Shown: in pieces, positions 1 to 10,500 of the stretch
Position numbering within the stretch: the first letter of the stretch is position 1
How the letters are laid out: each line of letters begins with the position of its first letter
Assembly (NCBI GenBank): GCA_008508345.1
Contig: QNGE01002355.1
Coordinates: forward strand, 53,676-117,675
DNA from: Paragonimus westermani
Taxonomy: Eukaryota; Platyhelminthes; Trematoda; Plagiorchiida; Troglotrematidae
Direction of reading: 5' to 3'
DNA: 64,000 nucleotides
Notes under the pieces: model-generated
Seen by the model: the letters and a program-made list of their open reading frames with translations, nothing else
Told to the model about the DNA's origin: nothing
Database searches by the model: none
Translations under genes and position numbers: made by a program

Positions 1-2293
1 GTCAATCTACGCATCAGGCTTCAAAAACTTACACGGAAACTGGTGGTGGCTTGTTAACTAAGTACACTCTCCAACAACAGTCTTGTTCTTCGCAGGTTTT
101 TTAAATTAATTCTTGAGGCAGACAGTGCGCGTAATGTGTGATCACTAGTAACTCTCTTTCTAGCTAACTACACTCCCATTACATTAGTGGCCATATCTTC
201 CACGTCTTGACATTTAGTTTCACTTGTTCAAGCTGTGAATATAGAGTTTTGAGTCTCAACTACTGTTCTCTATTTGGACTCTTCTCAGTCTGTTCACACT
301 TTTTGAATCTGCCAACTGTTACTTGCACGTGCCCAATCGGTAAATAGAAACACGAATGAAAAATATTGTTGGAGAAGCTAAGTGAAATCTGCGAGTCCAA
401 GTGAACTCTGAAGTTACAGTTTTGCTGTCTAATTGGATACAGTTGACGGAAAAATTACCGCGTCTGGAGACGACCAGCTAACTTGTGTTTGGTGCATACT
501 GTCGAGGTGTTAATTCGGTCGTGTCTAATTTGAGGCCAGAGGCAAATGACAAACACGGTCGGCTCACGAAAGCAGGAACAGAATCATGATGAGTTTGTTA
601 CAGTTGGATCAGTGTGATAACACCTAAACGCGAACATCATGAACCGTTTTAAGCTCAAATCGGGAACTCAGAAAGCATATATTGTTTGCGTCCCACCATA
701 AAGCATGATTTGTAAGTTACGCAGTCAATACATTCAACTAAAATGAAAAATCCGCGTCTGTCGATGAACCTGGACCCGACAACCTCCAACATGCAGCAGA
801 AGGTCGACTCGCTGTCAATGTAATGGCCGTACACATTCAAACAACTAACGACTCAAAAGGTATTCTCGTATTTTAACGAATCCGAGAGTAAATGCTAACA
901 TGTCGAATGCACCCATCAAGTAGACCATGCTACTGATCGTGTGCTTGTACAGTACGAACCGAAATGTGTGGAAATCTCCATTCGATTTTGATGGTGTGCA
1001 GTAGAGTGAATAATGAAAAAGGATGAAGTGTGACAGAAATCACTACTCACCATTAAACAAAATACAACTGTTTAAGGAACTGCACCGCCTGTGTATCTTC
1101 TTAGGAAACGTAACTTTATTTCATTGTAGATCTCAAAAGGTCACAACAACACATGGACCTGCGTATTTGCAAGGTTTGGATTAATAGTGTGAATGGAAAT
1201 TAGGTCATAGATGTTCAATTAGCCCTGGTTTTCAGCCCCGTGCGCTTTTAATTTGCGAAGTTTTAATTGTCTTAGCTCGCGGATAATTTATTAATTTGTG
1301 CTCACACTCTAAAATTAATTAACCAAAGTTGGAATATAGCAAATTAGTTCATAAGTTATGTTCTTGGTTCACGATCTGATGCCTATTACTGTTAATTATT
1401 TTTATCAAATGTTCAACCTTAAAACATGAGTGAACAATTATTTCCCATAGAATAATTTGCTTTGATATAATGCCGGGAGAACACAGCTATCAGCTTAATG
1501 TGGTTAGATATAAACAATTACACAGAATGGAAGTCGGTGGATAAAATATGCCCCTCGAACGAGAGACACAAATATCCCGAAGTTAACAATTGGTGTAATT
1601 TTCAACCTTCACTCTTGTTTAAATTCACGTGATTTCTGTCAGGAAAAGGTAACCACAGAACTGGAATACGCTCTGTAACAGATCACGTACAAAAAGTACA
1701 GTACAGTTTTTCTACTCACAATACAAACAAGATTTCCACCACACCGCTCGCCAGATTTGTTCAGACAAGGATTGTTTGTTCAAGGAAGTGTAAGCATAAA
1801 TTCAGCCATTTGGGAGTAAACAGTGTGGGCTTTGACACGATGTGTGCCAAACCCTGTAATGCTGGAAGATTATTTATCAAGCCACTAAAGGTTTCGTAGA
1901 TGTCTCAATATATCCGTCTGAAAGCTGTGTGCAGCACATGTTTTTGCTCCGTCGTATAAATCAACATATTTCACTCGAAAAAGCAAACCTGCTTTACTAA
2001 TTGTTCATAACTGTACTTTGACATAGGAGCAGTTCAACCTCGAAGAATGTTTTCACAATCCCAAAGAATCGGCCACATTTAACCTGCTTCTGCCAAACCA
2101 TTTTGTAGCGTAACTACCAGAAGAAGCCATAATTTGACGTGTATCACATACCCTATTGTTAACCTACCCTGTAATTCTGGAGGGTTTTTTCTGTCAGGCC
2201 ACCTCAACATATCCATCCCATTCCTAGGAGTTCATGCTGTGTTACAATTATTGAGACGTTGCCGATGTGCGTTTGTAGTCAAGTTTTAGCCGA
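1..2293. other. Non-coding flank upstream of the gypsy element
   Basis: This is AT-rich sequence with no ORF beyond chance length and no motif I recognise. A 61-codon minus-strand frame at 655-840 has no convincing splice context and I do not call it. It could be intron or intergenic DNA. Confidence 0.6.
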
Positions 2294-2299
2294 ACAGCC
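2294..2299. repeat. Left target-site duplication of the gypsy element
   Basis: ACAGCC stands directly before the 5' LTR and recurs at 7044-7049, one base after the 3' LTR. The match can be read as ACAGCCT because the LTR starts with T. Ty3/gypsy integrases usually duplicate 4-6 bp, so the length fits. The extra T at 7043 makes the exact LTR end uncertain by one base. Confidence 0.6.
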
Positions 2300-2570
2300 T
2301 AACATAGCGGGCGAACTGTTTCACATTCATTGCCACCTGCTTTGTTCCGCCCGACCAAACTGATCGATTGACATGTGTTAACACTTGCTGAGTCATGCAC
2401 ATGATTGGTTGCTTTGTCATATGCTGTTGTGTAACTACCAATCGTTTACCGCGGCCGGAAGGCCACTGCTTGCGCGTTGGTTCATGCACATGCTTGTTCA
2501 CTTTCGCGCTTGCGACTGTCAATACAGTACTGGTTTTCCCAGCGTCGTTTTACCGCACCAGTAAACACAA
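2300..2570 (+). repeat. 5' LTR of Ty3/gypsy retrotransposon
   Basis: A 271-bp direct repeat with 6772-7042. It starts TAACATAGC and ends GTAAACACAA. Reading base by base against the 3' LTR I find one difference: GGTTTTCCCAGCG here against GGTTTTCTCAGCG there. The ends do not show the usual TG...CA. It should carry the promoter for the element, but I see no canonical TATA box. A 78-codon antisense frame occurs in both LTRs and is only a by-product of the repeat. Confidence 0.93.
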
Positions 2571-2589
2571 CATTTGGCGGCGGAGATGG
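2571..2589 (+). other. Primer-binding region and very short leader
   Basis: The 5' LTR is followed by CATT and then TGGCGGCGGAG. TGG is the expected start of a site complementary to the CCA end of a tRNA. I cannot name the tRNA. The first ATG of the gag-pol frame is at 2586, so the primer site runs almost into the start codon and leaves a leader of only 15 nt after the LTR. Confidence 0.5.
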
Positions 2590-5500
2590 AAAAGGAATTA
2601 CTCGAGCTCATACATGATCAGCAGAAGGCTCTTCGAGAGCAAGAATTACGGCAAACAAAACTGATGGAGTCGGTGCTGGCCAAGTTGGAATCGTTCGGAC
2701 AAATCAAGAAAGAAGCCAAAAGCGAATCAGAGCTGAAAGAAACCGTGGGTGCATCCATTCAGGAGTTCCGATATGACCCGGATAATGGAATCACATTTAT
2801 GACGTGGTACAATCGTTACGAGGATATTTTTCTGGTTGATGGATCTGAGTTGAGTGACGCAGCTCAAGTGCGTTTATTAGTGCAAAAACTGGGCACAGCG
2901 GAGCACACGCAGTACTGCAACTATGTGCTACCTAAACATCCTCGGGATTTCAAGCTTAAAGATACAGTCGCAAATCTCAGTATCATTTTCGGTGAGCGCA
3001 CATCCCTGTTCAACATTCGATATAATTGTCTTAAACTGAACAGACTATCCGAGGAAGACATAGTCACGTATGCCGGAAGAGTTAACAAGGAATGCGAACG
3101 CTTCCAGATCCAGAAACTTACTTCAGATCAATTCAAAAGCCTTGTCTTTGTTGCAGGACTTACGTCGCAAGCTGATGCAGATATTCGCACCAGACTTCTG
3201 GGGAAACTTGACACTATGATAGAACCTTCAGTGCAGGAGCTAACGGCTGAGTACTTACGCCTTGTCAACCTCAAGAAGGACTCGCAGATGGTTCAGGGTA
3301 GACAAGAGCATCAAGACGATTTGTTTGTCGATAAGGTTACCAGAAACAGCACACAACAACACACCAGACGACCGACGGGGCCACCGACGGCCTGCTGGAA
3401 TTGTGGACAATGGCACTATGTTCGATTTTGTCCATTCCGTTCTCATCAATGTCAACTGTGCAGTCGCTATGGTCACAAAGAAAGCCATTGTTTTCATAAC
3501 CGGAATTCCATACTCAAACCAGCAGGCAATCGTGAGAGAAGACAGTCTAACGTTGTGTTCGCAACGACAGGACCTTATTTTTCGCAGCTGCGGAAATATG
3601 CGACTGTTTTTATTAACGGATTTCCTGTGACTCTGCAGATCGACACCGCCTCAGATATCACAATAGTTTCGAGGAAATATTGGGAAGCTATTGGGAAACC
3701 AACATACGGTCACACGAAGCGCGTGGCACGGAACGCTAGTGGTGATCAAATACAGTTCCTGGGTGAGTTCCACTGCGAATTCTCATTTCGTAACTCCCGT
3801 TGTTCGGGTGTGTGTTTTGTTTCACCGTCTGACAGCCTTAATTTATTGGGTATTGATTGGATTCAGAAGTTGAATCTGTGGAATGTACCGTTCAATTCTA
3901 TTTGTGACCCTCCCAAGCAAACCTCTGACACACTATCGTATGATGTGGCATCTATCGTATCCCATAAGCGCTCAGAAGTTGTCCACGTTTTGCAAAATAC
4001 ATACTCCGATCTCTTTACAGGAAACCTGGGTTTATGCACCAAAGCAAAAGGGGTTTTTTATTTGAAACCCGGAAGCACACCTGTGTTTCGTCCCAAACGA
4101 CCAGTGCCATTCTCAGCAACGACAACAATAAATGCAGAGCTCGACAGATTAGAGCAAGCAGGGGTACTTCAACGAGTTAGTTATTCAACTTGGGCAGCCC
4201 CCATTGTAGTAGTCAGGAAGGCGAACGGAGGTGTACGCTTGTGTGGCGATTTTTCTACAGGACTAAATAACGCACTGGAAACGCATCAGTACCCACTTCC
4301 GATTCCGGAAGACTTGTTTGCTCGGCTTAATGGTGGGACAGTATTCTCAAAGATTGACTTATCCGATGCTTATCTCCAAGTTGAGGTTGAGGATAAATGT
4401 AAGGAACTATTGACGATTAATACACATCGTGGGCTGTACCAATATAACAGGTTGCCTTTCGGAGTAAAGTGCGCCCCGGCGATTTTTCAGCAGATAATGG
4501 ACATTATGTTGTCTGATATACCATATGCCATGGCATACATGGACGACATTATCATAGTCAGTTCATCTGTTGATGATCATATCCAGCATTTGCATACTGT
4601 TTTCCAGCGTATCCGAGACTATGGTTTTACGCTACGAATAGAAAAATGTGAAATCATGCTCTCCAATATAAGGTACCTTGGTTCGATCATTGATGAAACA
4701 GGTCGTCGACCGGATCCAGACAAAATTGCTGCCATTGCTACGCTCCCAGTTCCAAAGGACAAGACTACTTTACAATCCTTCTTGGGATTAGTCAACTATT
4801 ACAACAATTTTGTGCCTAACATGCACGATTTGCGTGCTCCACTAAACAAACTCCTACAGATTAATTCGGAGTGGGTATGGTCCAATGCTTGTCAGAGCTC
4901 ATTTGAACGCATTAAACAAGTGCTGCTATCCGACCTTCTTTTGACGCATTACAATCCAAATCTTCCCATAATTGTCGCAGCAGACGCCTCGGAATATGGC
5001 ATTGGCGCCGTCATACTTCATCAATTCCCAGATGGACATCATAAGGCAGTTTCGCACGTCTCACGCACCCTTACATCGGCAGAGAGAAACTACAGCCAAA
5101 TTGAGAAAGAGGGTCTCGCTTTGGTTTACGCGGTCAAAAAGTTTCACAAAATGCTTCTCGGTCGCAGGTTCTCATTGTGCACTGATCATAAGCCACTGTT
5201 ATCTATATTTGGTGCTGCTAAAGGTATTCCCGTGCATACGGCAAATCGACTTCAGCGATGGGCTCTCACGCTTATGAGTTATGATTTTACTATCAAATAT
5301 GTGAGAACTGGTGACTTTGGGCATGCAGATGCATTATCTCGGTTGATCTCTCAGAAGATGAGCACTAGAATACCAGAAGATACTGTCATTGCATCAATTA
5401 ATGTGGATGCCGACGTCCGATATGTGTTATCAGACTCCATTCGCCATTTGCCGGTTACATTTTTGCAAATAAAAGAAGCAATGAAATTCGATCGTGCTTT

Positions 5501-6761
5501 GCAGCGTGTCTTGACATATCTGCGAGTCGGTTGGCCCAATAATTCAGTAGGAGCAGATATTATGCCTTTCTACCGCAGACGGGACGCACTGACAATTTTG
5601 GATGGTTGTGTCATGCTCAGAGATCGTGTGGTGATACCGGCACCTCTGCGATCGGCGCTACTACGTCAGTTACACGTTGGACATCCAGGCATGACACGCA
5701 TGAAGGCGATTTCACGTAGCTACATGTTCTGGCCCGGAATTGACCAGGACATAGAATCGACGGTACGGAGTTGTGAAAGCTGCGCACTGGCAGCAAAAGC
5801 GCCCCCCAGAGTGAACGCGATTCCCTGGCCGGAACCAAAAGGTCCCTGGACACGCATTCACATTGATTTTGCTGGGCCTCTTAACGGTAACTACTATTTT
5901 GTTGTTGTCGACGCGTATTCCAAATGGCCCGAAGTTATCCCCATGTCACTTGCTTCCACTTCTACCACTGTCACTGCGCTAGGTCAGTTATTTTCGCAGT
6001 TTGGGGTCCCAGAAAGCATTGTATCAGATAACGGACCACAATTCACCTCCATGGCATTTGTCAACTTTTGCAAAGCAATGGGAACACAGTTGATACACAC
6101 ACCTGTATATCATCCACAATCCAATGGACAGGTGGAGCGGTTCGTGGACACGTTCAAAAGAGCTCTTCAGAAACTGCAAGGAGAAGGAACTGTCCCGGAC
6201 ATGTTAAATACTTTCTTGCGCACTTATAGATCAACTCCTAACACCTCCGGTCCGGAAGGGAAATCACCAGCAGAAGCCTTCTTGGGTAGACGAATTAGAA
6301 CACCCCTAGATTTGATGTTGCCATCAAAACCAAACGCCAACATGTGTAGTCGGGACGGTGGTAAAAAACACAGCCACCGTTCACAAAATAAACGCGTCTT
6401 CAAACCAGGGGATTTAATATACATTATGAACGCAAAACCCCACCAGAGATCCTGGATTCCGGGTAGAGTTATGAGACGCATCGGTTCTGTCATGTATCAA
6501 GTTCAAACTCAATCTGGAACGAACGTTCGCCATGTGAACCATATCCAACACCGGTATACGGAAAAAACAAATCAACTACCGCTGGATATACTGCTAGACA
6601 CATTTGAATTGCCAACACCAGAGCTGGAAACTCCGGTAAGAGATGTTGCACGAGAAACTATAGATCATTTTGAGTGTAGACACTCGAAACGTACACGGCC
6701 ACCAGTTCGACGGTTGTCCATTAGACCCAGTCAAAAGTCATGTGTAATAACCCATTTTTAA
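2586..6761 (+). CDS. Gag-Pol polyprotein of a Mag/K02A2.6-like Ty3/gypsy retrotransposon
   Basis: An uninterrupted frame of 1391 codons from ATG 2586; the frame stays open upstream to TTG 2574, but ATG is the likelier eukaryotic start. Domains in order (residues from the ATG): an N-terminal helical, probably coiled-coil stretch at about 1-40; a Gag capsid-like region at about 50-230; two zinc knuckles at 270-302; an aspartic protease with DTAS at 353-356; reverse transcriptase with KIDLSDAY (Asp 591) and YMDD at 651-654; RNase H with ADAS (Asp 800) and CTDHKPL; an integrase HHCC zinc finger starting at His 1030; and an integrase core with Asp 1094, Asp 1148 and Glu 1184, giving D-x53-D-x35-E. 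A GPY/F-like module ending in RHVNHIQHRY follows. The RT style (LCGDFS, then YPLPIPEDLFARLNGG) fits the Mag-like lineage better than CsRn1/Boudicca. There is no env and no chromodomain. Gag and Pol are fused in one frame, with no frameshift or stop. The product would make cDNA in a cytoplasmic particle and integrate it in the nucleus. With all catalytic residues present and near-identical LTRs, it looks recent and potentially active. Confidence 0.95.
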   Translation: MEKELLELIHDQQKALREQELRQTKLMESVLAKLESFGQIKKEAKSESELKETVGASIQEFRYDPDNGITFMTWYNRYEDIFLVDGSELSDAAQVRLLVQKLGTAEHTQYCNYVLPKHPRDFKLKDTVANLSIIFGERTSLFNIRYNCLKLNRLSEEDIVTYAGRVNKECERFQIQKLTSDQFKSLVFVAGLTSQADADIRTRLLGKLDTMIEPSVQELTAEYLRLVNLKKDSQMVQGRQEHQDDLFVDKVTRNSTQQHTRRPTGPPTACWNCGQWHYVRFCPFRSHQCQLCSRYGHKESHCFHNRNSILKPAGNRERRQSNVVFATTGPYFSQLRKYATVFINGFPVTLQIDTASDITIVSRKYWEAIGKPTYGHTKRVARNASGDQIQFLGEFHCEFSFRNSRCSGVCFVSPSDSLNLLGIDWIQKLNLWNVPFNSICDPPKQTSDTLSYDVASIVSHKRSEVVHVLQNTYSDLFTGNLGLCTKAKGVFYLKPGSTPVFRPKRPVPFSATTTINAELDRLEQAGVLQRVSYSTWAAPIVVVRKANGGVRLCGDFSTGLNNALETHQYPLPIPEDLFARLNGGTVFSKIDLSDAYLQVEVEDKCKELLTINTHRGLYQYNRLPFGVKCAPAIFQQIMDIMLSDIPYAMAYMDDIIIVSSSVDDHIQHLHTVFQRIRDYGFTLRIEKCEIMLSNIRYLGSIIDETGRRPDPDKIAAIATLPVPKDKTTLQSFLGLVNYYNNFVPNMHDLRAPLNKLLQINSEWVWSNACQSSFERIKQVLLSDLLLTHYNPNLPIIVAADASEYGIGAVILHQFPDGHHKAVSHVSRTLTSAERNYSQIEKEGLALVYAVKKFHKMLLGRRFSLCTDHKPLLSIFGAAKGIPVHTANRLQRWALTLMSYDFTIKYVRTGDFGHADALSRLISQKMSTRIPEDTVIASINVDADVRYVLSDSIRHLPVTFLQIKEAMKFDRALQRVLTYLRVGWPNNSVGADIMPFYRRRDALTILDGCVMLRDRVVIPAPLRSALLRQLHVGHPGMTRMKAISRSYMFWPGIDQDIESTVRSCESCALAAKAPPRVNAIPWPEPKGPWTRIHIDFAGPLNGNYYFVVVDAYSKWPEVIPMSLASTSTTVTALGQLFSQFGVPESIVSDNGPQFTSMAFVNFCKAMGTQLIHTPVYHPQSNGQVERFVDTFKRALQKLQGEGTVPDMLNTFLRTYRSTPNTSGPEGKSPAEAFLGRRIRTPLDLMLPSKPNANMCSRDGGKKHSHRSQNKRVFKPGDLIYIMNAKPHQRSWIPGRVMRRIGSVMYQVQTQSGTNVRHVNHIQHRYTEKTNQLPLDILLDTFELPTPELETPVRDVARETIDHFECRHSKRTRPPVRRLSIRPSQKSCVITHF

Positions 6762-6771
6762 CGGAGGGAAG
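6762..6771 (+). other. Polypurine tract of the gypsy element
   Basis: CGGAGGGAAG is purine-rich apart from its first base. It lies between the gag-pol stop codon (6759-6761) and the 3' LTR start at 6772, where the plus-strand primer is expected. Confidence 0.7.
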
Positions 6772-7042
6772 TAACATAGCGGGCGAACTGTTTCACATTC
6801 ATTGCCACCTGCTTTGTTCCGCCCGACCAAACTGATCGATTGACATGTGTTAACACTTGCTGAGTCATGCACATGATTGGTTGCTTTGTCATATGCTGTT
6901 GTGTAACTACCAATCGTTTACCGCGGCCGGAAGGCCACTGCTTGCGCGTTGGTTCATGCACATGCTTGTTCACTTTCGCGCTTGCGACTGTCAATACAGT
7001 ACTGGTTTTCTCAGCGTCGTTTTACCGCACCAGTAAACACAA
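6772..7042 (+). repeat. 3' LTR of Ty3/gypsy retrotransposon
   Basis: The 271-bp second copy of the LTR, identical to 2300-2570 except for one C/T difference. The divergence (1 of 271) implies a young insertion, because both LTRs are copied from one template at insertion. I see no AATAAA inside it. Confidence 0.93.
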
Positions 7043-7043
7043 T

Positions 7044-7049
7044 ACAGCC
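7044..7049. repeat. Right target-site duplication of the gypsy element
   Basis: ACAGCC(T) repeats the sequence immediately left of the 5' LTR, one base beyond the end of the LTR identity. Confidence 0.55.
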
Positions 7050-7050
7050 T

Positions 7051-7480
7051 AATACGATACGTCTTGGAAAGTCGAATTCGCCAAGACAATGAAACCTACG
7101 TATTGACTTGACTGGGAAATATCATATTGGCAGGTGGTTCAAACGCGAAGACTGTTCGGCCTGATACACAGTAACATCGGCTTCTAGTGTGCGAATCTTA
7201 CACTGTAAAATGTAAAACATTTCATTGAATTTTACTATTGCGGTCACGATTAGAATGTGGTCAGGCGACTCACAATTGTGTGATCAGACGAAAATTGTTC
7301 GGCCCTTTAATTACCATGGCCACCTGCAACCCATTTGAAAACACACAATTCCATCCCAGTTCAAAATTATGCAAATAATTGTCTCTGATTTTACTCGCCT
7401 ATTCACAACAATGATATAAATTGTTGTATAATTGAGTCGGTGGTGAATAACCCGAAACAGACTGTTCGTCGAACAAACTT
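7051..7480. other. Non-coding gap
   Basis: This lies between the gypsy 3' LTR and the PLE-like remnant. I see no gene or repeat in it. Confidence 0.5.
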
Positions 7481-7527
7481 TTATTTCTGATGATCCCATG
7501 GGATCTGGTTGAAACGTTGAAATAATG
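7481..7527 (+). ncRNA. Hammerhead-like PLE-terminus remnant
   Basis: CTGATGA at 7487-7493 is followed by the perfect 14-bp palindrome GATCCCATGGGATC (7492-7505) and then GGTT-GAAACGTT (7507-7518). This resembles the hammerhead order CUGANGA, helix II, GAAA. The minimal ACGT helix III matches the family 1 PLE termini in this window. GAAATAA (7519-7525) is fully complementary to TTATTTC (7481-7487), but that pairing uses the core C, so the register is one base off and the copy is probably not active as it stands. The AATAAAG beyond it resembles a PLE tail. Confidence 0.4.
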
Positions 7528-7560
7528 AATGAATTGAATAAAGTTAACAGACTTTTTTCA

Positions 7561-10500
7561 ACGCAGAAAATTGCATATCTGAAATGAGGCTATCATTTCA
7601 TCAATTTTGGGAGATTTGCAAAATCGTGATTTCAAATTTCATCGTACCTGGCTGTGAGCTCTATGGTTATGGAGGTTCTTGTAGGAGGAGAGATTATCCA
7701 TGGCTAGGTAACCGATTGTTGATGAACATCCTACTAGAGGTGAAGACGAGTTCTGCATTACTATGTGACTCATACTGTCAAACACTAATCAACCACGTCT
7801 AACGCACTGAACTCATGGTTTCTGTGATAGCTGAATGTCCCCGTCTCAGATACTACGTTTGTTTGGTGTGTAGATAAACAGCCATGAGCTATTTCTTTGG
7901 ATAAGTTTGCTGGCACTCATTGAAGCCAACTTTCCATCAGATTTGCCTTCATATCATGTTTATAAAAGAAAGCCAGAATAAGTGACACATGCATTGTCAT
8001 GCAACCGCACTACGACCGCCAACCGAGATCTAGTACATAAATGGCTCGACAGCCATTACGAAACCTGCTCAGAAATCACTTGTCTGCAGCCTTAGCTTGT
8101 ATGTATTTTTGAGACCTAATTTACTATCATCAACTGTCAATAAATTCGCTAGTGGATTACAGGTTAACTGATTGCTGCCGTGTAGGTATTACAAAAGTAG
8201 TGTTTCAGTCTGGTTTATGTCGATAGTTTGCACCCCAATGGACAGAGATAACCGGTCCCTTTCAGACGGAATTCTCAGTCACTTACGTGAAGAAAATCAT
8301 ATTCACTTTTTAAGAGATAGTGCTTCCTTCTGTGTCGCAAGAATTAGAGAACAGAGCTGACGCAAGCTACTAACCCGACCACATTGGCCTGCATGTCAAT
8401 AAGACTGAAAGGGTTCGCGCTTGAATGTCAATATATTAAACTTAAACGAAATGCAGGTTTTCACTAGTTAACGACAAGATTAGTCGTCGTCGACCGGTTA
8501 CAGTAACTAAGCTGTTTTCATTCCAACTTAGAACAACTTCAGAACACATGATTCACTGGTTGTATAGTAGTTTAAACGAAAAGGATCATGATATCCAACA
8601 GCAGCAACGTCGAAGAATGTGGAGGCGATCAGTAATCCTGTGAGTCACATATGAGACAATGTGACCAAGCATTCGTATGCGATAACTGGATGAGGTATAA
8701 TTTGCGGTGAATGCTACTGTCTAGAAAGAAGTTTGTTGCTGAGTACGTTAACCGAAATTCAATTTGTGGTTTCAACGAAATTGCGCACTAATGACGAATT
8801 CAAAAGTGACGGCTATCCGCTTCATACCCGTCCGAATCCTCCAGTATTCATCATAACTTGGAATGCTTTTTCTATCAGGGATTGATAACAGAATTTTTCA
8901 TATGAGGAGCTATTTTATTTCAGTTGTCAGAGGTAGTGTGGTAGTATTGTAAATCGCAGCATATGCTCAAATCTGCGGACAGTGTTACACAGCATAATGT
9001 GACTGGTAGGATTTTTCGAAGTTGATAAGTCATTTTTCAGTACGAGGAAGCCGTGACTACCAAATGAAACAATTCCCTATATTTACCAACCCGACGTGTT
9101 CCGTCACCTTGGATCTACGGATAATCAAAGCAATCTGATTGCTAGTCGCCTCTTAACAAACACTTCGTTCTACATATCTGTCCAACGCTTTAATCCAAAG
9201 AGAAACTTAGTGCTTAGATGTGGATCAAGCGCATTAGTGAATTGATTTTCATGGCATTCAATATACGGATATACGTGTTGTTTCTTCCCAACTGTGAAGA
9301 AAATGTATTTGATAGAATATATTTTGCGTTAATCTTGTGTTCGTTATTAAGTAAATCTCTGTTACGCTAACGTGAATTAAAGGCAAGACAGTTATAGGCT
9401 TCGCGACGTTTCAAATCTTTCCGTGAGGACTCTCCACAAGGTTAGAAACGGCGTTGAATTTAGCACGCTTTTCGTTCCGGTTTAACCGATGAACTACTCA
9501 ATAATGGATGTGCTTTCCTATCTTTCACTGATTGAACATGAATTTGCGATCAGATGTGCGAACTGGTATCTTTGTGCACATCACATAATTTGACGGTTCT
9601 GGTTGTTCAACTTAACTCGTGGGAGAACTAAACTTGGATACAATTGTGAAACTGAATCAAGAGGGCACACAACGTGTGTCGCTGATCTCCTAGTCACCTA
9701 TTTGTGTGTGAAGTGGGTAAAGGACCGATGAAAAGAAGTTCACTAGATAAGCTCATTTCGTGCACTCAAATTCACTTACCTGACAGTCGTGTAGCTGAAA
9801 GAAACATACATTAGATTTGCTGTAATTTTACTTTCTGTAACATTGACTGGTGTATAGTTGGAAATGAATAACAGAAAGTTGACGCCAAAAGGAATGTCAT
9901 TAAAACAACAAGTTTTTAATTAGACAAAAGGGCATTGAACAGCGTTTGCAAGTGAACATGTATTTGCACATGATCTGTCAAACACATAGACCGGAGTCAC
10001 GGTGAGTTCATATATCACTTAAAAAAGCGTGACGAACATGGCGTGCTGCTTTCCTAAGGTGTCTGGTTACTTTTATCTGAATCCAGAGGTAGCTGAAAAT
10101 CGCGAGTGGCACACAACTAATGGCGTGTCCTTGTCTATTAACAGCAGCTTTCCTACGACAGGTGGATGATAGACAAGGTGCTTGCCATATGGGTAACTTG
10201 TATTGATAGGTTTGTGTATGAAGTGCTTTGGTTCCGTTTGTTCAGTCTTGCTTTGGCTTCAGAATAAGGTAACCATCTACCACCAAACAAGGATGATGAG
10301 GTCGAATGTAAACAATAATCGGGTACTTACAGAATCACACCAAGTATTATGGACTCATGACTACGGTCATCCGATATGTTGTCCCAGTCATGTTTGTACA
10401 CACAAGGCTGAATAAGTTCGACTAAACACTGCTTCTCCGGAGGGCACTAAATTTCTACTCTGTGCCATGTTGCGTGCTTGTTTGATTACAGTTTTACTAA

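Noticed and set aside
2286..2522. 78-codon antisense frame, repeated at 6758-6994
   Set aside because: It lies wholly in the LTRs and is present twice only because the LTR is duplicated.
3255..6493. Frames of 60-122 codons inside the gag-pol region in other frames and on the other strand
   Set aside because: These are shadows of the 1391-codon polyprotein frame.
8172..8360. 62-codon protein-like frame
   Set aside because: No clear donor or acceptor pair; length within chance.
9401..9440. Minus-strand GAAACGTCGCGAAG reminiscent of a PLE hammerhead 3' half
   Set aside because: The 5' core is not CUGANGA and there is no helix II hairpin.
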